DNA from: JBGRQB01 sp041725875
Lineage (GTDB): Bacteria; Bacteroidota; Ignavibacteria; Ignavibacteriales; Melioribacteraceae
Length of the DNA: 34,277 bases
Direction: 5' to 3'
Assembly (NCBI GenBank): GCA_041725875.1
Contig: JBGRQB010000025.1
Coordinates: forward strand, 1 to 34,277
Made by a program: the position numbers and the translations under genes. Shown here piece by piece: positions 24,822 through 31,444 of the stretch (within the stretch, counting starts at the first letter, position 1; each line of letters starts with the position of its first letter). The notes under the pieces are model-generated. The model was not told where the DNA came from and ran no database searches. It saw only the letters and a program-made list of their open reading frames with translations.

Positions 24822-25691
24822 GTGAAAGAATATTATGACATAAAAATAAAAAAAGCAATCGATCTTGAAGAAGAAGGAAAATACCTTCACGCTCTTCAGA
24901 TATATAAAGCTTTACTAAATGAGCAGTCTGATAACAAAGTTTTGGTTATCAGACTCGCTGATTTGTTTGACAGAATGAATAATAAATCTGCAGCAATGAA
25001 TTTGCTGGAGGATTATATTGCCGAAAATCCAAATGACAATGATGTTGTGCTTTACTTTGGTGAATATCTTATCAAAAATTCTGAATTTGAAAGAGCAACA
25101 GATATTCTAACATTTGTGGATGGCGACTTCAAAGGCGTTGCAGATTATATGATTGCAGTTTCTTATTTCAAAATGGGTGAATATGAAATTGCAAAATTAA
25201 ATCTCGAACAATTTATTGAAACCAATAAAGGTTCAAACCTTATACCTGATGCGTATATTCATCTGGCAAAAAGCTGGATTGGATTAAAAAATTACGATCA
25301 GGCGTTGGAAATAATGAAAAAATGTGAAACTATTTTTTCATTAAACTGGGAAGTGCATTTAACTTTAGCACAAATTTATTATTTTAAAGAAATGTTTTTT
25401 CATGCATATGAAGAAATTAAAAGTGCAATAAAACTGGAATCAAATTTGGTTCTATTTGAATGGGCAGGCAAAATTTCATTAAAACTGGGAAAATACGAAA
25501 ACGCAGAAAAGTTCTTGCGTAACTCACTTAAACAAAATAATGTTAACTCAGAAATTTATTCGTTATTAGGTTTAACTTATCTAAAAACGCAAGATATTGA
25601 AAATGCCAAAATACATTTTACAAAAGCATTGGAGATTAATCCCGAAGATCAACTTGCATTGGACGGGATAAGCAAATGTGATATTTCGTAA
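24822..25691 (+). CDS. TPR-repeat protein
   Basis: About 289 aa, cytoplasmic, made of roughly seven TPR-like helix pairs (for example ALQIYKALLNEQSDNKVLVI, AEKFLRNSLKQNNVNSEIYS, AKIHFTKALEINPEDQLAL), a protein-interaction scaffold with no catalytic motif. Start choice: GTG at 24822 has GGGAA about 9 nt upstream, while the in-frame ATG at 24807, inside guaA, has no Shine-Dalgarno; either is possible and differs by five residues. Transcribed with guaA and followed 26 bp later by radC. The role is not known. Confidence 0.85.
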   Translation: MKEYYDIKIKKAIDLEEEGKYLHALQIYKALLNEQSDNKVLVIRLADLFDRMNNKSAAMNLLEDYIAENPNDNDVVLYFGEYLIKNSEFERATDILTFVDGDFKGVADYMIAVSYFKMGEYEIAKLNLEQFIETNKGSNLIPDAYIHLAKSWIGLKNYDQALEIMKKCETIFSLNWEVHLTLAQIYYFKEMFFHAYEEIKSAIKLESNLVLFEWAGKISLKLGKYENAEKFLRNSLKQNNVNSEIYSLLGLTYLKTQDIENAKIHFTKALEINPEDQLALDGISKCDIS

Positions 25692-25703
25692 GCTCCCAAG
25701 GGT

Positions 25704-25720
25704 AAAAGGAGGCTGATATT
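25704..25720 (+). promoter_or_regulatory. Strong Shine-Dalgarno and probable AUU start of radC
   Basis: AAAAGGAGG (25704-25712) is followed by 5 nt and ATT (25718). Codons in this frame from the preceding stop TAA (25703) include no ATG, GTG or TTG before 25742, which is 29 nt away and too far for this site. Confidence 0.65.
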
Positions 25721-26398
25721 TATAAGGTAAAAGATCTTCCTTTGGATGACAGACCAAGGGAAAAATTATTATTAAGGGGCGCGCAAAATTTAAGTGACGC
25801 AGAACTTTTGGCAATTTTATTAAGAACGGGAACCAAATCCAAATCGGTAATTACCATAGCTCAGGAAATGATTAGAGAAAATGATAATTTAGCAGGGTTA
25901 TCGCTGAAATCTGCCGATGCATTTCAAAAAACAAAAGGTGTTGCAAAAGATAAAGCTGCAACTCTGGCAGCTGCATTTGAGATAGGAAGAAGAGTAAATC
26001 TACAAGAAAAATGGAAACATACAAAACCTGTATCTTCGCCGGAAGATATTGCAAATATTTTTCGTCCGATGTTGAAAGATAAAATGAAGGAAGAATTTAT
26101 TGTTGTATGTTTAAATGCTGCAAATAAAATTATCAAACACGAAACAATTTCAATTGGAACTTTAAACAGCAGTGTTGTCCATCCACGTGAAGTATTTAAA
26201 ATGGCTATCGATAATAACTCTGCAAATATTATAATTGTTCATAATCATCCATCGGGAAATAAGTCTCCCAGCAAAGAAGATGTTAAAGTAACTAAACAAC
26301 TTGTTGAAGGAGGAAGATTGCTGGGAATTGAGGTTTTTGATCATATTATAATTGCGGGTAATGAATATACCAGTTTTGTAGAAGACAGACTTATATAA
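25718..26398 (+). CDS. radC: RadC-family JAB/MPN domain protein, probable AUU start
   Basis: 226 aa if read from ATT at 25718. The N-terminus becomes YKVKDLPLDDRPREKLLLRG, which is the conserved start of RadC proteins; the first conventional start (TTG 25742) would remove KDLPLD. An HhH-like region follows (LSDAELLAILLRTGT; FQKTKGVAKDKAATLAAAFEIGRR), then the JAMM metal site His175, His177 and Asp188 in HNHPSGNKSPSKED. RadC was once linked to DNA repair, but its biochemical role remains unresolved. It follows the TPR gene closely and is the last gene of the guaA unit. The alternative is a sequencing error turning ATG into ATT. Confidence 0.9.
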   Translation: MYKVKDLPLDDRPREKLLLRGAQNLSDAELLAILLRTGTKSKSVITIAQEMIRENDNLAGLSLKSADAFQKTKGVAKDKAATLAAAFEIGRRVNLQEKWKHTKPVSSPEDIANIFRPMLKDKMKEEFIVVCLNAANKIIKHETISIGTLNSSVVHPREVFKMAIDNNSANIIIVHNHPSGNKSPSKEDVKVTKQLVEGGRLLGIEVFDHIIIAGNEYTSFVEDRLI

Positions 26399-26503
26399 AA
26401 ATATAATAATTACTATTTTAAATTATTCACTTAATTGAAAAATTTAGTTATATTACAATATTGCAAATATTTACTCAACAAAATCTTATCCATGGAGGAA
26501 ATA

Positions 26504-26776
26504 ATGGCGAAATTCAGAAAGAATTTTAATGCTGTAATGGCTGTTGCTTTGATCGCCGGCGCGTTTACTGTAACTAGCTGTCGTCCGAATGATGATGATT
26601 ACAAACATCTAGATGACCTTACAGCAGAAGTAAAAAGCCTTGAGAAAGAAAAAAATTCTTTAAAAAGTGAAAAAGCTAAATTAGAAAGACAAATTGCTGA
26701 AAAACAAGCAAAATTAGACGAATGTGCAAAAGCAAAAGCTGCAACTAAAGAAAACTTATCTAAAATTGGAAAATAA
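26504..26776 (+). CDS. Small coiled-coil lipoprotein
   Basis: 90 aa. The ATG at 26504 is preferred because GGAGG lies 7 nt upstream; a longer in-frame start at 26435 has no such site. Residues 1-25 are a lipoprotein signal peptide with lipobox VTSC (Cys26). The mature part (residues 37-85) is one continuous heptad-like helix (LTAEVKSLEKEKNSLKSEKA), comparable in size and style to Lpp-type envelope lipoproteins, though without homology visible by eye. LspA encoded in this window would process it. It is followed by the LysM gene after 26 bp; a possible TTGAAA -35 element lies at 26435-26440. Confidence 0.8.
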   Translation: MAKFRKNFNAVMAVALIAGAFTVTSCRPNDDDYKHLDDLTAEVKSLEKEKNSLKSEKAKLERQIAEKQAKLDECAKAKAATKENLSKIGK

Positions 26777-26802
26777 TAAGAGAAAATAAAGGAGATAGTT
26801 AA

Positions 26803-27489
26803 ATGAAATTAACTAAGAGTTTATTGACAATTTTAGCTTTATTATTCTTCTCTGTTGCTACATTTGCGCAGGAAAGAGATATGTCATTCGATGAATGGGA
26901 AGCTGAAATTAACAGATTAAATGCGAAAAAAGCTGACTTGACAACTGAAATTGCAGGTCTTAAAAAAGATATCAGCGGTTTGAAATCAAAATTAGCTGGC
27001 CTTCAGGATCCAACTGATTGTACTAACGAATTATATGCATTAGTTGGTGCTACTAAATCAGATGTTGATGCATTTGGTAGAAAATTAGATGCTTTAATGG
27101 CTAAGATTATGAGAAAAGAAGCTTACAAAGAAGACAGAGTTGCTGAGTGGGAAGAATTAAAAGCCAGCAAAATTGGTGCTTTACCACAATTCTTTGATAA
27201 ACTTTACAACCAGGCTCAGAGAGCTTTGGATGCTTGGAAAGCTAAACCAAGAGAAGTTATGTATACTGTAGTTAAAGGTGATTGCTTATGGTATATCGCT
27301 AAAAGAAAAGAGCACTACGGAAACGGTTTTGCTTGGCCAAAAATTTACAATGCAAACAGAGATCAGATCAAAAATCCTGATTTGATTTATCCAAAACAGA
27401 TCTTCAAAGTTCCTAACTTAACTGACGAAGAAGCTGCCCATTATGAAAAATTAAGAAAAAACTACAAACCTGCTCCGGTTAACAATTAA
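26803..27489 (+). CDS. Secreted coiled-coil protein with C-terminal LysM domain
   Basis: 228 aa. A signal peptide ends at ATFA (cleavage before Gln23). Residues 30-68 form a coiled coil (EINRLNAKKADLTTEIAGLK), 75-145 are helical, and 153-205 form a LysM peptidoglycan-binding module (YTVVKGDCLWYIAKRKEHYG ... NPDLIYPKQIFKVPN). One Cys (73) lies after the coil. GGAGATAG precedes the ATG. Together with the upstream lipoprotein it looks like an outer-membrane to peptidoglycan tether pair, by inference. A strong terminator follows. Confidence 0.88.
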   Translation: MKLTKSLLTILALLFFSVATFAQERDMSFDEWEAEINRLNAKKADLTTEIAGLKKDISGLKSKLAGLQDPTDCTNELYALVGATKSDVDAFGRKLDALMAKIMRKEAYKEDRVAEWEELKASKIGALPQFFDKLYNQAQRALDAWKAKPREVMYTVVKGDCLWYIAKRKEHYGNGFAWPKIYNANRDQIKNPDLIYPKQIFKVPNLTDEEAAHYEKLRKNYKPAPVNN

Positions 27490-27515
27490 TTTGTAGTTTT
27501 ATCAAGTTTATATAT

Positions 27516-27549
27516 TGCCCTTTCCATTAATTTGGAAAGGGCATTTTTG
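27516..27549 (+). terminator. Intrinsic terminator of the LysM gene
   Basis: TGCCCTTTCCA / TGGAAAGGGCA, a perfect 11 bp stem with a TTAATT loop, followed by TTTTT. Confidence 0.92.
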
Positions 27550-27553
27550 ATTT

Positions 27554-27570
27554 AGGAGGAAAATAAACTG
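27554..27570 (+). promoter_or_regulatory. Strong Shine-Dalgarno and probable CUG start of phoH
   Basis: AGGAGG (27554-27559) is followed by 8 nt and CTG (27568). The in-frame stop TAG at 27553 lies directly upstream, so no earlier start exists; the first ATG is 36 bp downstream at 27604. Confidence 0.6.
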
Positions 27571-28536
27571 GCTGAAAAGACATTTAAATTACCTAATATA
27601 GATATGCTTTCGTTTTTAGGATTTAATGATGCGAATCTGAAACCAATTGAAGAAAGATTTGATTCGTCATTTACTGTTAGAGGCGAAAATGTGTTTATGA
27701 AAGGGGAAGAAAAAGAATTACAAATACTTGAAAAAGTATTTAAGGAAATGATTTTTGTCCTTAACTCCACAGGAAAATTAAAAACCTCAGATGTTGAAAC
27801 AATTCTTGATTTAACTGTTCAGGGAAAAGAAATTATCTCTGAAGATGAATATGACAACATAGTTTTATATACAAGAAACGGCACAATTAAAGCCAAAACA
27901 CCAACTCAGCGGACTTATTTCAAAGCAATCAGAAAAAATGATATCTGTTTTGCTATTGGTCCGGCAGGAACAGGTAAAACTTATCTGGCTGTTGCATTTG
28001 CTGTAGCTGCACTTAAAAAAGGAATTGTGAACAGAATAATTTTGGCCAGACCCGCAGTAGAAGCAGGTGAGAGTCTTGGGTTCTTACCAGGTGATCTGAG
28101 AGATAAAATTGATCCGTACCTTAAACCTCTTTATGATGCGCTTCAGGATATGATGCCGCCTGAACAACTTCAAAACTTTATGGAAAAGGAAGTTATTGAA
28201 ATAGTTCCTCTTGCCTATATGCGAGGCAGAACATTAAACAATGCTTATGTAATTTTAGATGAAGCACAAAATTGCTCAACTATACAGATGAAAATGTTTT
28301 TAACTCGTCTTGGACCAAACTCAAAAGCAATTATTACCGGTGATATTACACAGATTGATTTACCGGGAAGAGAGAAAAGCGGACTTGTTCAGATTAAAAA
28401 CATTTTAGGACATGTTGACGGAGTTGAGTTTATTGAATTCGAAAAAAATGATGTTGTAAGACATAAATTAGTTAAAGATATAATTGAAGCTTACGAAAAA
28501 TTTCATACTTCAAGTAATGATAAAGAAGAAGAATAG
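27568..28536 (+). CDS. phoH: PhoH-like ATPase, probable CUG start
   Basis: 322 aa if read from CTG 27568. The N-terminus AEKTFKLPNIDMLSFLGFNDANLK then matches PhoH proteins of this group, which have a short strand before the first helix. An N-terminal KH-like region is followed by the P-loop domain: Walker A GPAGTGKT (about 131-138), RPAVEAGESLGFLPGDLRDK, and Walker B VILDEAQN (Asp231, Glu232). PhoH ATPases of the YbeZ type are linked to RNA metabolism with YbeY; no ybeY lies in the window. The C-terminus ends KEEE-stop inside a palindrome shared with mazG. The alternative start is ATG 27604, which has no Shine-Dalgarno. Confidence 0.93.
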   Translation: MAEKTFKLPNIDMLSFLGFNDANLKPIEERFDSSFTVRGENVFMKGEEKELQILEKVFKEMIFVLNSTGKLKTSDVETILDLTVQGKEIISEDEYDNIVLYTRNGTIKAKTPTQRTYFKAIRKNDICFAIGPAGTGKTYLAVAFAVAALKKGIVNRIILARPAVEAGESLGFLPGDLRDKIDPYLKPLYDALQDMMPPEQLQNFMEKEVIEIVPLAYMRGRTLNNAYVILDEAQNCSTIQMKMFLTRLGPNSKAIITGDITQIDLPGREKSGLVQIKNILGHVDGVEFIEFEKNDVVRHKLVKDIIEAYEKFHTSSNDKEEE

Positions 28537-28556
28537 AGCTATTCTTCTTCTTTTTT
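28522..28556. terminator. Perfect palindrome at the phoH/mazG junction, probable bidirectional terminator
   Basis: AAAGAAGAAGAATAG (28522-28536) and its exact reverse complement (28539-28553) are separated by only AG. Each arm includes the stop codon and last Glu codons of one of the two genes. A T run follows on the + side. Confidence 0.7.
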
Positions 28557-29303
28557 ACTTTCTTCCCAGAATTTATCCATTTCTTCAAGATTTGATTCTG
28601 TAATTTTCTTTCCCAGTTTTTCTACCTGTCTTTCAACATAACCAAAACGACTGATAAACTTTTCGTTTGTCTTGCGCAAAGCATTTTCAGGATTAATGTT
28701 GAGATATCTGCAATAATTTACCAAAGCAAAAAATACGTCACCCATCTCTTTTTCAAGATTTTCAGTATCACCTGCTTTTTCCATTTCCTGCATTTCATTT
28801 ATCTCTTCAACAACCTTTTCCCATACATCTTCTTTCTTTTCCCAGTCAAAACCAACTTTGGAGGCTTTATCCTGCAGACGAGCAGCTCGCTGCAATCCGG
28901 GAAGTGAACGGGGAACTCCTTCAAGTACAGATTTTCTTCCTTCCTGAAGTTTAATTGCTTCCCAGTTTTGTTTTACTTCTTCGGTTCCGGAAACCGCGGC
29001 ATCACCAAATACGTGAGGATGTCTTCTTATCAGTTTTTCATTTACCGATTCAATAACTTCATCCATTTTGAAACGTTTTTCTTCTTCAGACATTACCGCA
29101 TAAAAAACAACATGCAGTAATAAATCACCCAATTCTTTTTTCAGCTCATTCCAGTCTTTATCTTCAATTGCTTCAATTACTTCGTAGGTCTCTTCAAGTG
29201 TTTGTGCTTTTAACGAATCAAACGTTTGTTCTCTGTCCCAAGGGCATTCAATTCTTAATTTTTTTACAATATCAATAAGGTCAATTAGTTTATTTTCCGG
29301 CAT
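28539..29303 (-). CDS. mazG: MazG nucleoside triphosphate pyrophosphohydrolase
   Basis: Hydrolyses NTPs to NMP and PPi, cleaning noncanonical nucleotides. 254 aa from the ATG at 29303-29301 (MPENKLIDLIDIVKKLR), preceded by AGAGGA; the frame is open further upstream but that part is not family-like. It has the two tandem MazG domains of the full-length form: ECPWDREQTFDSLKAQTLEE with ELGDLLLHVVFYA, and a second EKVVEEINEMQEM with EKEMGDVFFALVNYCRYL carrying the metal-binding Glu/Asp. Convergent with phoH, divergent from the ridA-like gene (157 bp gap). Confidence 0.95.
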   Translation of the reverse strand: MPENKLIDLIDIVKKLRIECPWDREQTFDSLKAQTLEETYEVIEAIEDKDWNELKKELGDLLLHVVFYAVMSEEEKRFKMDEVIESVNEKLIRRHPHVFGDAAVSGTEEVKQNWEAIKLQEGRKSVLEGVPRSLPGLQRAARLQDKASKVGFDWEKKEDVWEKVVEEINEMQEMEKAGDTENLEKEMGDVFFALVNYCRYLNINPENALRKTNEKFISRFGYVERQVEKLGKKITESNLEEMDKFWEESKKEEE

Positions 29304-29460
29304 AATTCCTCTGTAATTAATCTGTTCAAACTTACAAAAAGAGTGAACTTTAACAAAAGTATTTTTGGTAATTATGATTGTTATTGATTTTAGAAAAGAA
29401 TATTTGGTTATTTGATTCCTGAATTTATTTGTAATTATGTAGTAAATATGTGAGGATAAA

Positions 29461-29919
29461 ATGTTAGAACAAAAAATTAAAGAACTTTGCGGATTTGAAC
29501 TTCCTGAAGCACCTAAGCCACTGGCTGCATATATTCCTGTAATTAAAGATGGAAATACTGTGTACACTGCAGGACAATTACCTGTGTTGGATGGAAAAAT
29601 ACAGTGTACAGGAAAGTTAGGCAAAGATGTATCAATTGAAGATGGAAAAAAAGCAGCTAAATTGTGCGCTGTTAACTGTCTGAGCGTTATTAAATCAGTT
29701 GCCGGGAGTCTTGAAAATATAGATCAGATTATTAAAGTGACTGTATTTGTTGCAAGTGCAGAAGGTTTTACAGATCAGCCGCAGGTTGCCAATGGTGCTT
29801 CTGAATTTGTTAAAGAAGTATTTGGTGAAAAAGGCGCTCACGTAAGAAGTGCAGTTGGAGTTTCAGAACTTCCTGCCGGAGTTCCTGTTGAAATAGAAAT
29901 GATTGCCAGATTGAAATAA
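29461..29919 (+). CDS. Rid (YjgF/YER057c/UK114) family protein lacking the RidA arginine
   Basis: 152 aa, slightly longer than RidA (about 128) because of an N-terminal extension (KIKELCGFELPEAPKPLAAY). The core has TAGQLPV, the central helix and strand, and RSAVGVSELPAGVPVEIEMIA. In RidA the equivalent of SELP is ARLP, whose Arg105 binds the imine substrate; here it is Glu136. True enamine/imine deaminase activity is therefore doubtful and the gene is not named ridA. GAGGATAA precedes the ATG. Monocistronic. Confidence 0.9.
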   Translation: MLEQKIKELCGFELPEAPKPLAAYIPVIKDGNTVYTAGQLPVLDGKIQCTGKLGKDVSIEDGKKAAKLCAVNCLSVIKSVAGSLENIDQIIKVTVFVASAEGFTDQPQVANGASEFVKEVFGEKGAHVRSAVGVSELPAGVPVEIEMIARLK

Positions 29920-29987
29920 TCTTAATTTTTACAGAAACTTTTATATATTTATAGTGTTAAAAACTTGTTGAAAAATTTAGAGATAAT

Positions 29988-30500
29988 ATGAAGTATCTAT
30001 ATCTGTTAATATTGTTTATGGGAGTAACTTTCGGACAGTTCAAAGAAGATCTGGACAATAGTGAAATTATCCATAAAAGTTTGTACAGAGAAGGCCCTTC
30101 CAGCTTTTTTGCAAATTTTCTCTCTTCCGAGAACTTTCAGATGCGCCATTCGGTTACAATGTCTTATTCGGCTTTTGAAGGAAACGGAGTTGCATTGGGT
30201 ATCTATACAAATTCAATGACATTTAAATTTGCTGAAAATCTCGACTTTCAACTCGATGCCAGTTTTGTAAACTCTCCGTACAATACCCTTGGTAAAAACT
30301 TTACCGATAATGTAAACGGGGTATATATCAGTAATGCAAAACTGAACTACAAACCTTCTGAAAAAACAAATATCATACTCCAGTTTCGCCAAATTCCCAA
30401 CGGATATGGTTACTACGGGTACGGGTATGGATATCCTGATTATTATTACAGAGGTTTTGGAAGAAGAAGTCTTTATGGAAGCAGTTTTTTCGATGATTAA
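29988..30500 (+). CDS. Secreted hypothetical protein, Gly/Tyr-rich C-terminus
   Basis: 170 aa, family not recognised. A short signal peptide (MKYLYLLILFMGVTFG) is followed by an alternating, beta-strand-like body (HSVTMSYSAFEGNGVALGIYTNSMTFKFAENLDFQLDASF ... YISNAKLNYKPSEKTNIILQFRQIPN) and then a repetitive GYGYYGYGYGY stretch near residues 137-149. The body resembles the strands of outer-membrane or surface proteins of this phylum. A terminator ends it 33 bp after the stop. Function unknown. Confidence 0.75.
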   Translation: MKYLYLLILFMGVTFGQFKEDLDNSEIIHKSLYREGPSSFFANFLSSENFQMRHSVTMSYSAFEGNGVALGIYTNSMTFKFAENLDFQLDASFVNSPYNTLGKNFTDNVNGVYISNAKLNYKPSEKTNIILQFRQIPNGYGYYGYGYGYPDYYYRGFGRRSLYGSSFFDD

Positions 30501-30532
30501 TCGGAAAAAAGCATAAATTTTATTATTTTTAG

Positions 30533-30560
30533 TAACTCCGTTTTGCGGAGTTATTTTTTT
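30533..30560 (+). terminator. Intrinsic terminator of the secreted hypothetical gene
   Basis: TAACTCCG / CGGAGTTA, an 8 bp perfect stem with a TTTTG loop, followed by seven T's. It ends only 20 bp before the next start. Confidence 0.92.
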
Positions 30561-30580
30561 GCACAAAAATTAAAAATGAT

Positions 30581-31054
30581 TTGGCTACTGTAAAGAATCA
30601 AAAAACTGCTGATATTAAAACTACAACTACCAACTTTGTATTAAACATCGTAATATTTTTGCTTGTGGCATTAATAATTTATCTGGTGTTTTCTGTTGCT
30701 ATGAAGTTTGGTGACGATAGTTCTCAAACCCCTAAAAACAATACCGAAGTTGTTTCCGAAATAATTCAGGTGGATGTTTTAAATGGTTGCGGGAAGAAAG
30801 GTGCTGCTGACAGGTTTACTGATTTTTTACGAAACAATAAAATAGATGTGGTAAAGACCGATAATTATATTTCATTTGATATCGATAAAACAATGGTCAT
30901 CGATAGAATTGGAAATATGGCAAATGCGAAGAAAATTGCGGATTTGCTTGGTGTTAGCAGAAAAAATGTAATTCAGCAGCTAAATGAAGATTACTTTCTT
31001 GATGTAACTGTTATCATCGGAAAAGATTATTATAATTTAGCTCCGTTAAAATGA
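30581..31054 (+). CDS. Membrane-anchored LytR C-terminal domain protein
   Basis: 157 aa. One membrane helix (about residues 20-44, VLNIVIFLLVALIIYLVFSVAM) is followed by a linker and a LytR_C domain (about 60-155): IIQVDVLNGCGKKGAADRFTDFLRNN, IDRIGNMANAKKIADLLGV, DVTVIIGKDY. This domain is usually appended to LytR-CpsA-Psr wall enzymes but also occurs alone as here; it lacks catalytic activity. The start is TTG at 30581 with no good Shine-Dalgarno; an ATG at 30576 is in another frame. Because the upstream terminator is only 20 bp away, promoter and start signals must overlap it or lie inside. Probably cotranscribed with rsfS and argS. Confidence 0.82.
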   Translation: MATVKNQKTADIKTTTTNFVLNIVIFLLVALIIYLVFSVAMKFGDDSSQTPKNNTEVVSEIIQVDVLNGCGKKGAADRFTDFLRNNKIDVVKTDNYISFDIDKTMVIDRIGNMANAKKIADLLGVSRKNVIQQLNEDYFLDVTVIIGKDYYNLAPLK

Positions 31055-31062
31055 GGTAAGAT

Positions 31063-31428
31063 ATGGATACTAAAGTATTTTCAGAACGTATAGCAAATAT
31101 TATTTTTACAAAAAAAGGATACGATGTTAAGATACTTGATTTGCAGGAATTAACAACAATAGCAGATTACTTTGTTGTTTGTTCGGCTGATTCAGATGTT
31201 CAGGTAAAAGCTATTGCAGATGAAGTGGATAAAGTTTTAAGAAAGAACGGAATTAAATGTTATCATAAAGAAGGCTACGATGCACTACAGTGGATTTTGC
31301 TAGATTATTTTGATGTAGTGGTTCACATTTTCCACAAAGAAGCCAGAGAGTTTTATAGTCTGGAAAAACTATGGGGAGATGCTCCTGTCATCGAAATGAA
31401 AGATCCTGCAGAAGATAAAGTTGAATAA
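31063..31428 (+). CDS. rsfS: Ribosomal silencing factor RsfS
   Basis: 121 aa RsfS/Iojap protein; binds L14 (uL14) of the large subunit and blocks subunit joining during starvation. The conserved blocks DVKILDLQELTTIADYFVVCSADSDVQVKAIADEV, WILLDYFDVVVHIFHKEAREFYSLEKLWGDAP are all present. It is 8 bp after the LytR_C gene and 16 bp before argS. A nadD neighbour, common elsewhere, is absent. Confidence 0.97.
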   Translation: MDTKVFSERIANIIFTKKGYDVKILDLQELTTIADYFVVCSADSDVQVKAIADEVDKVLRKNGIKCYHKEGYDALQWILLDYFDVVVHIFHKEAREFYSLEKLWGDAPVIEMKDPAEDKVE

Positions 31429-31444
31429 TATTTGGAGTTTATAA

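Noticed and set aside
26435..26503. Longer N-terminus of the small lipoprotein
   Set aside because: The extension lacks a Shine-Dalgarno and would bury the signal peptide; GGAGG marks the ATG at 26504.
29304..29624. Upstream extension of the mazG frame
   Set aside because: The frame is open but runs antisense through the ridA-like gene and its promoter region; MazG homology and AGAGGA support the start at 29303.
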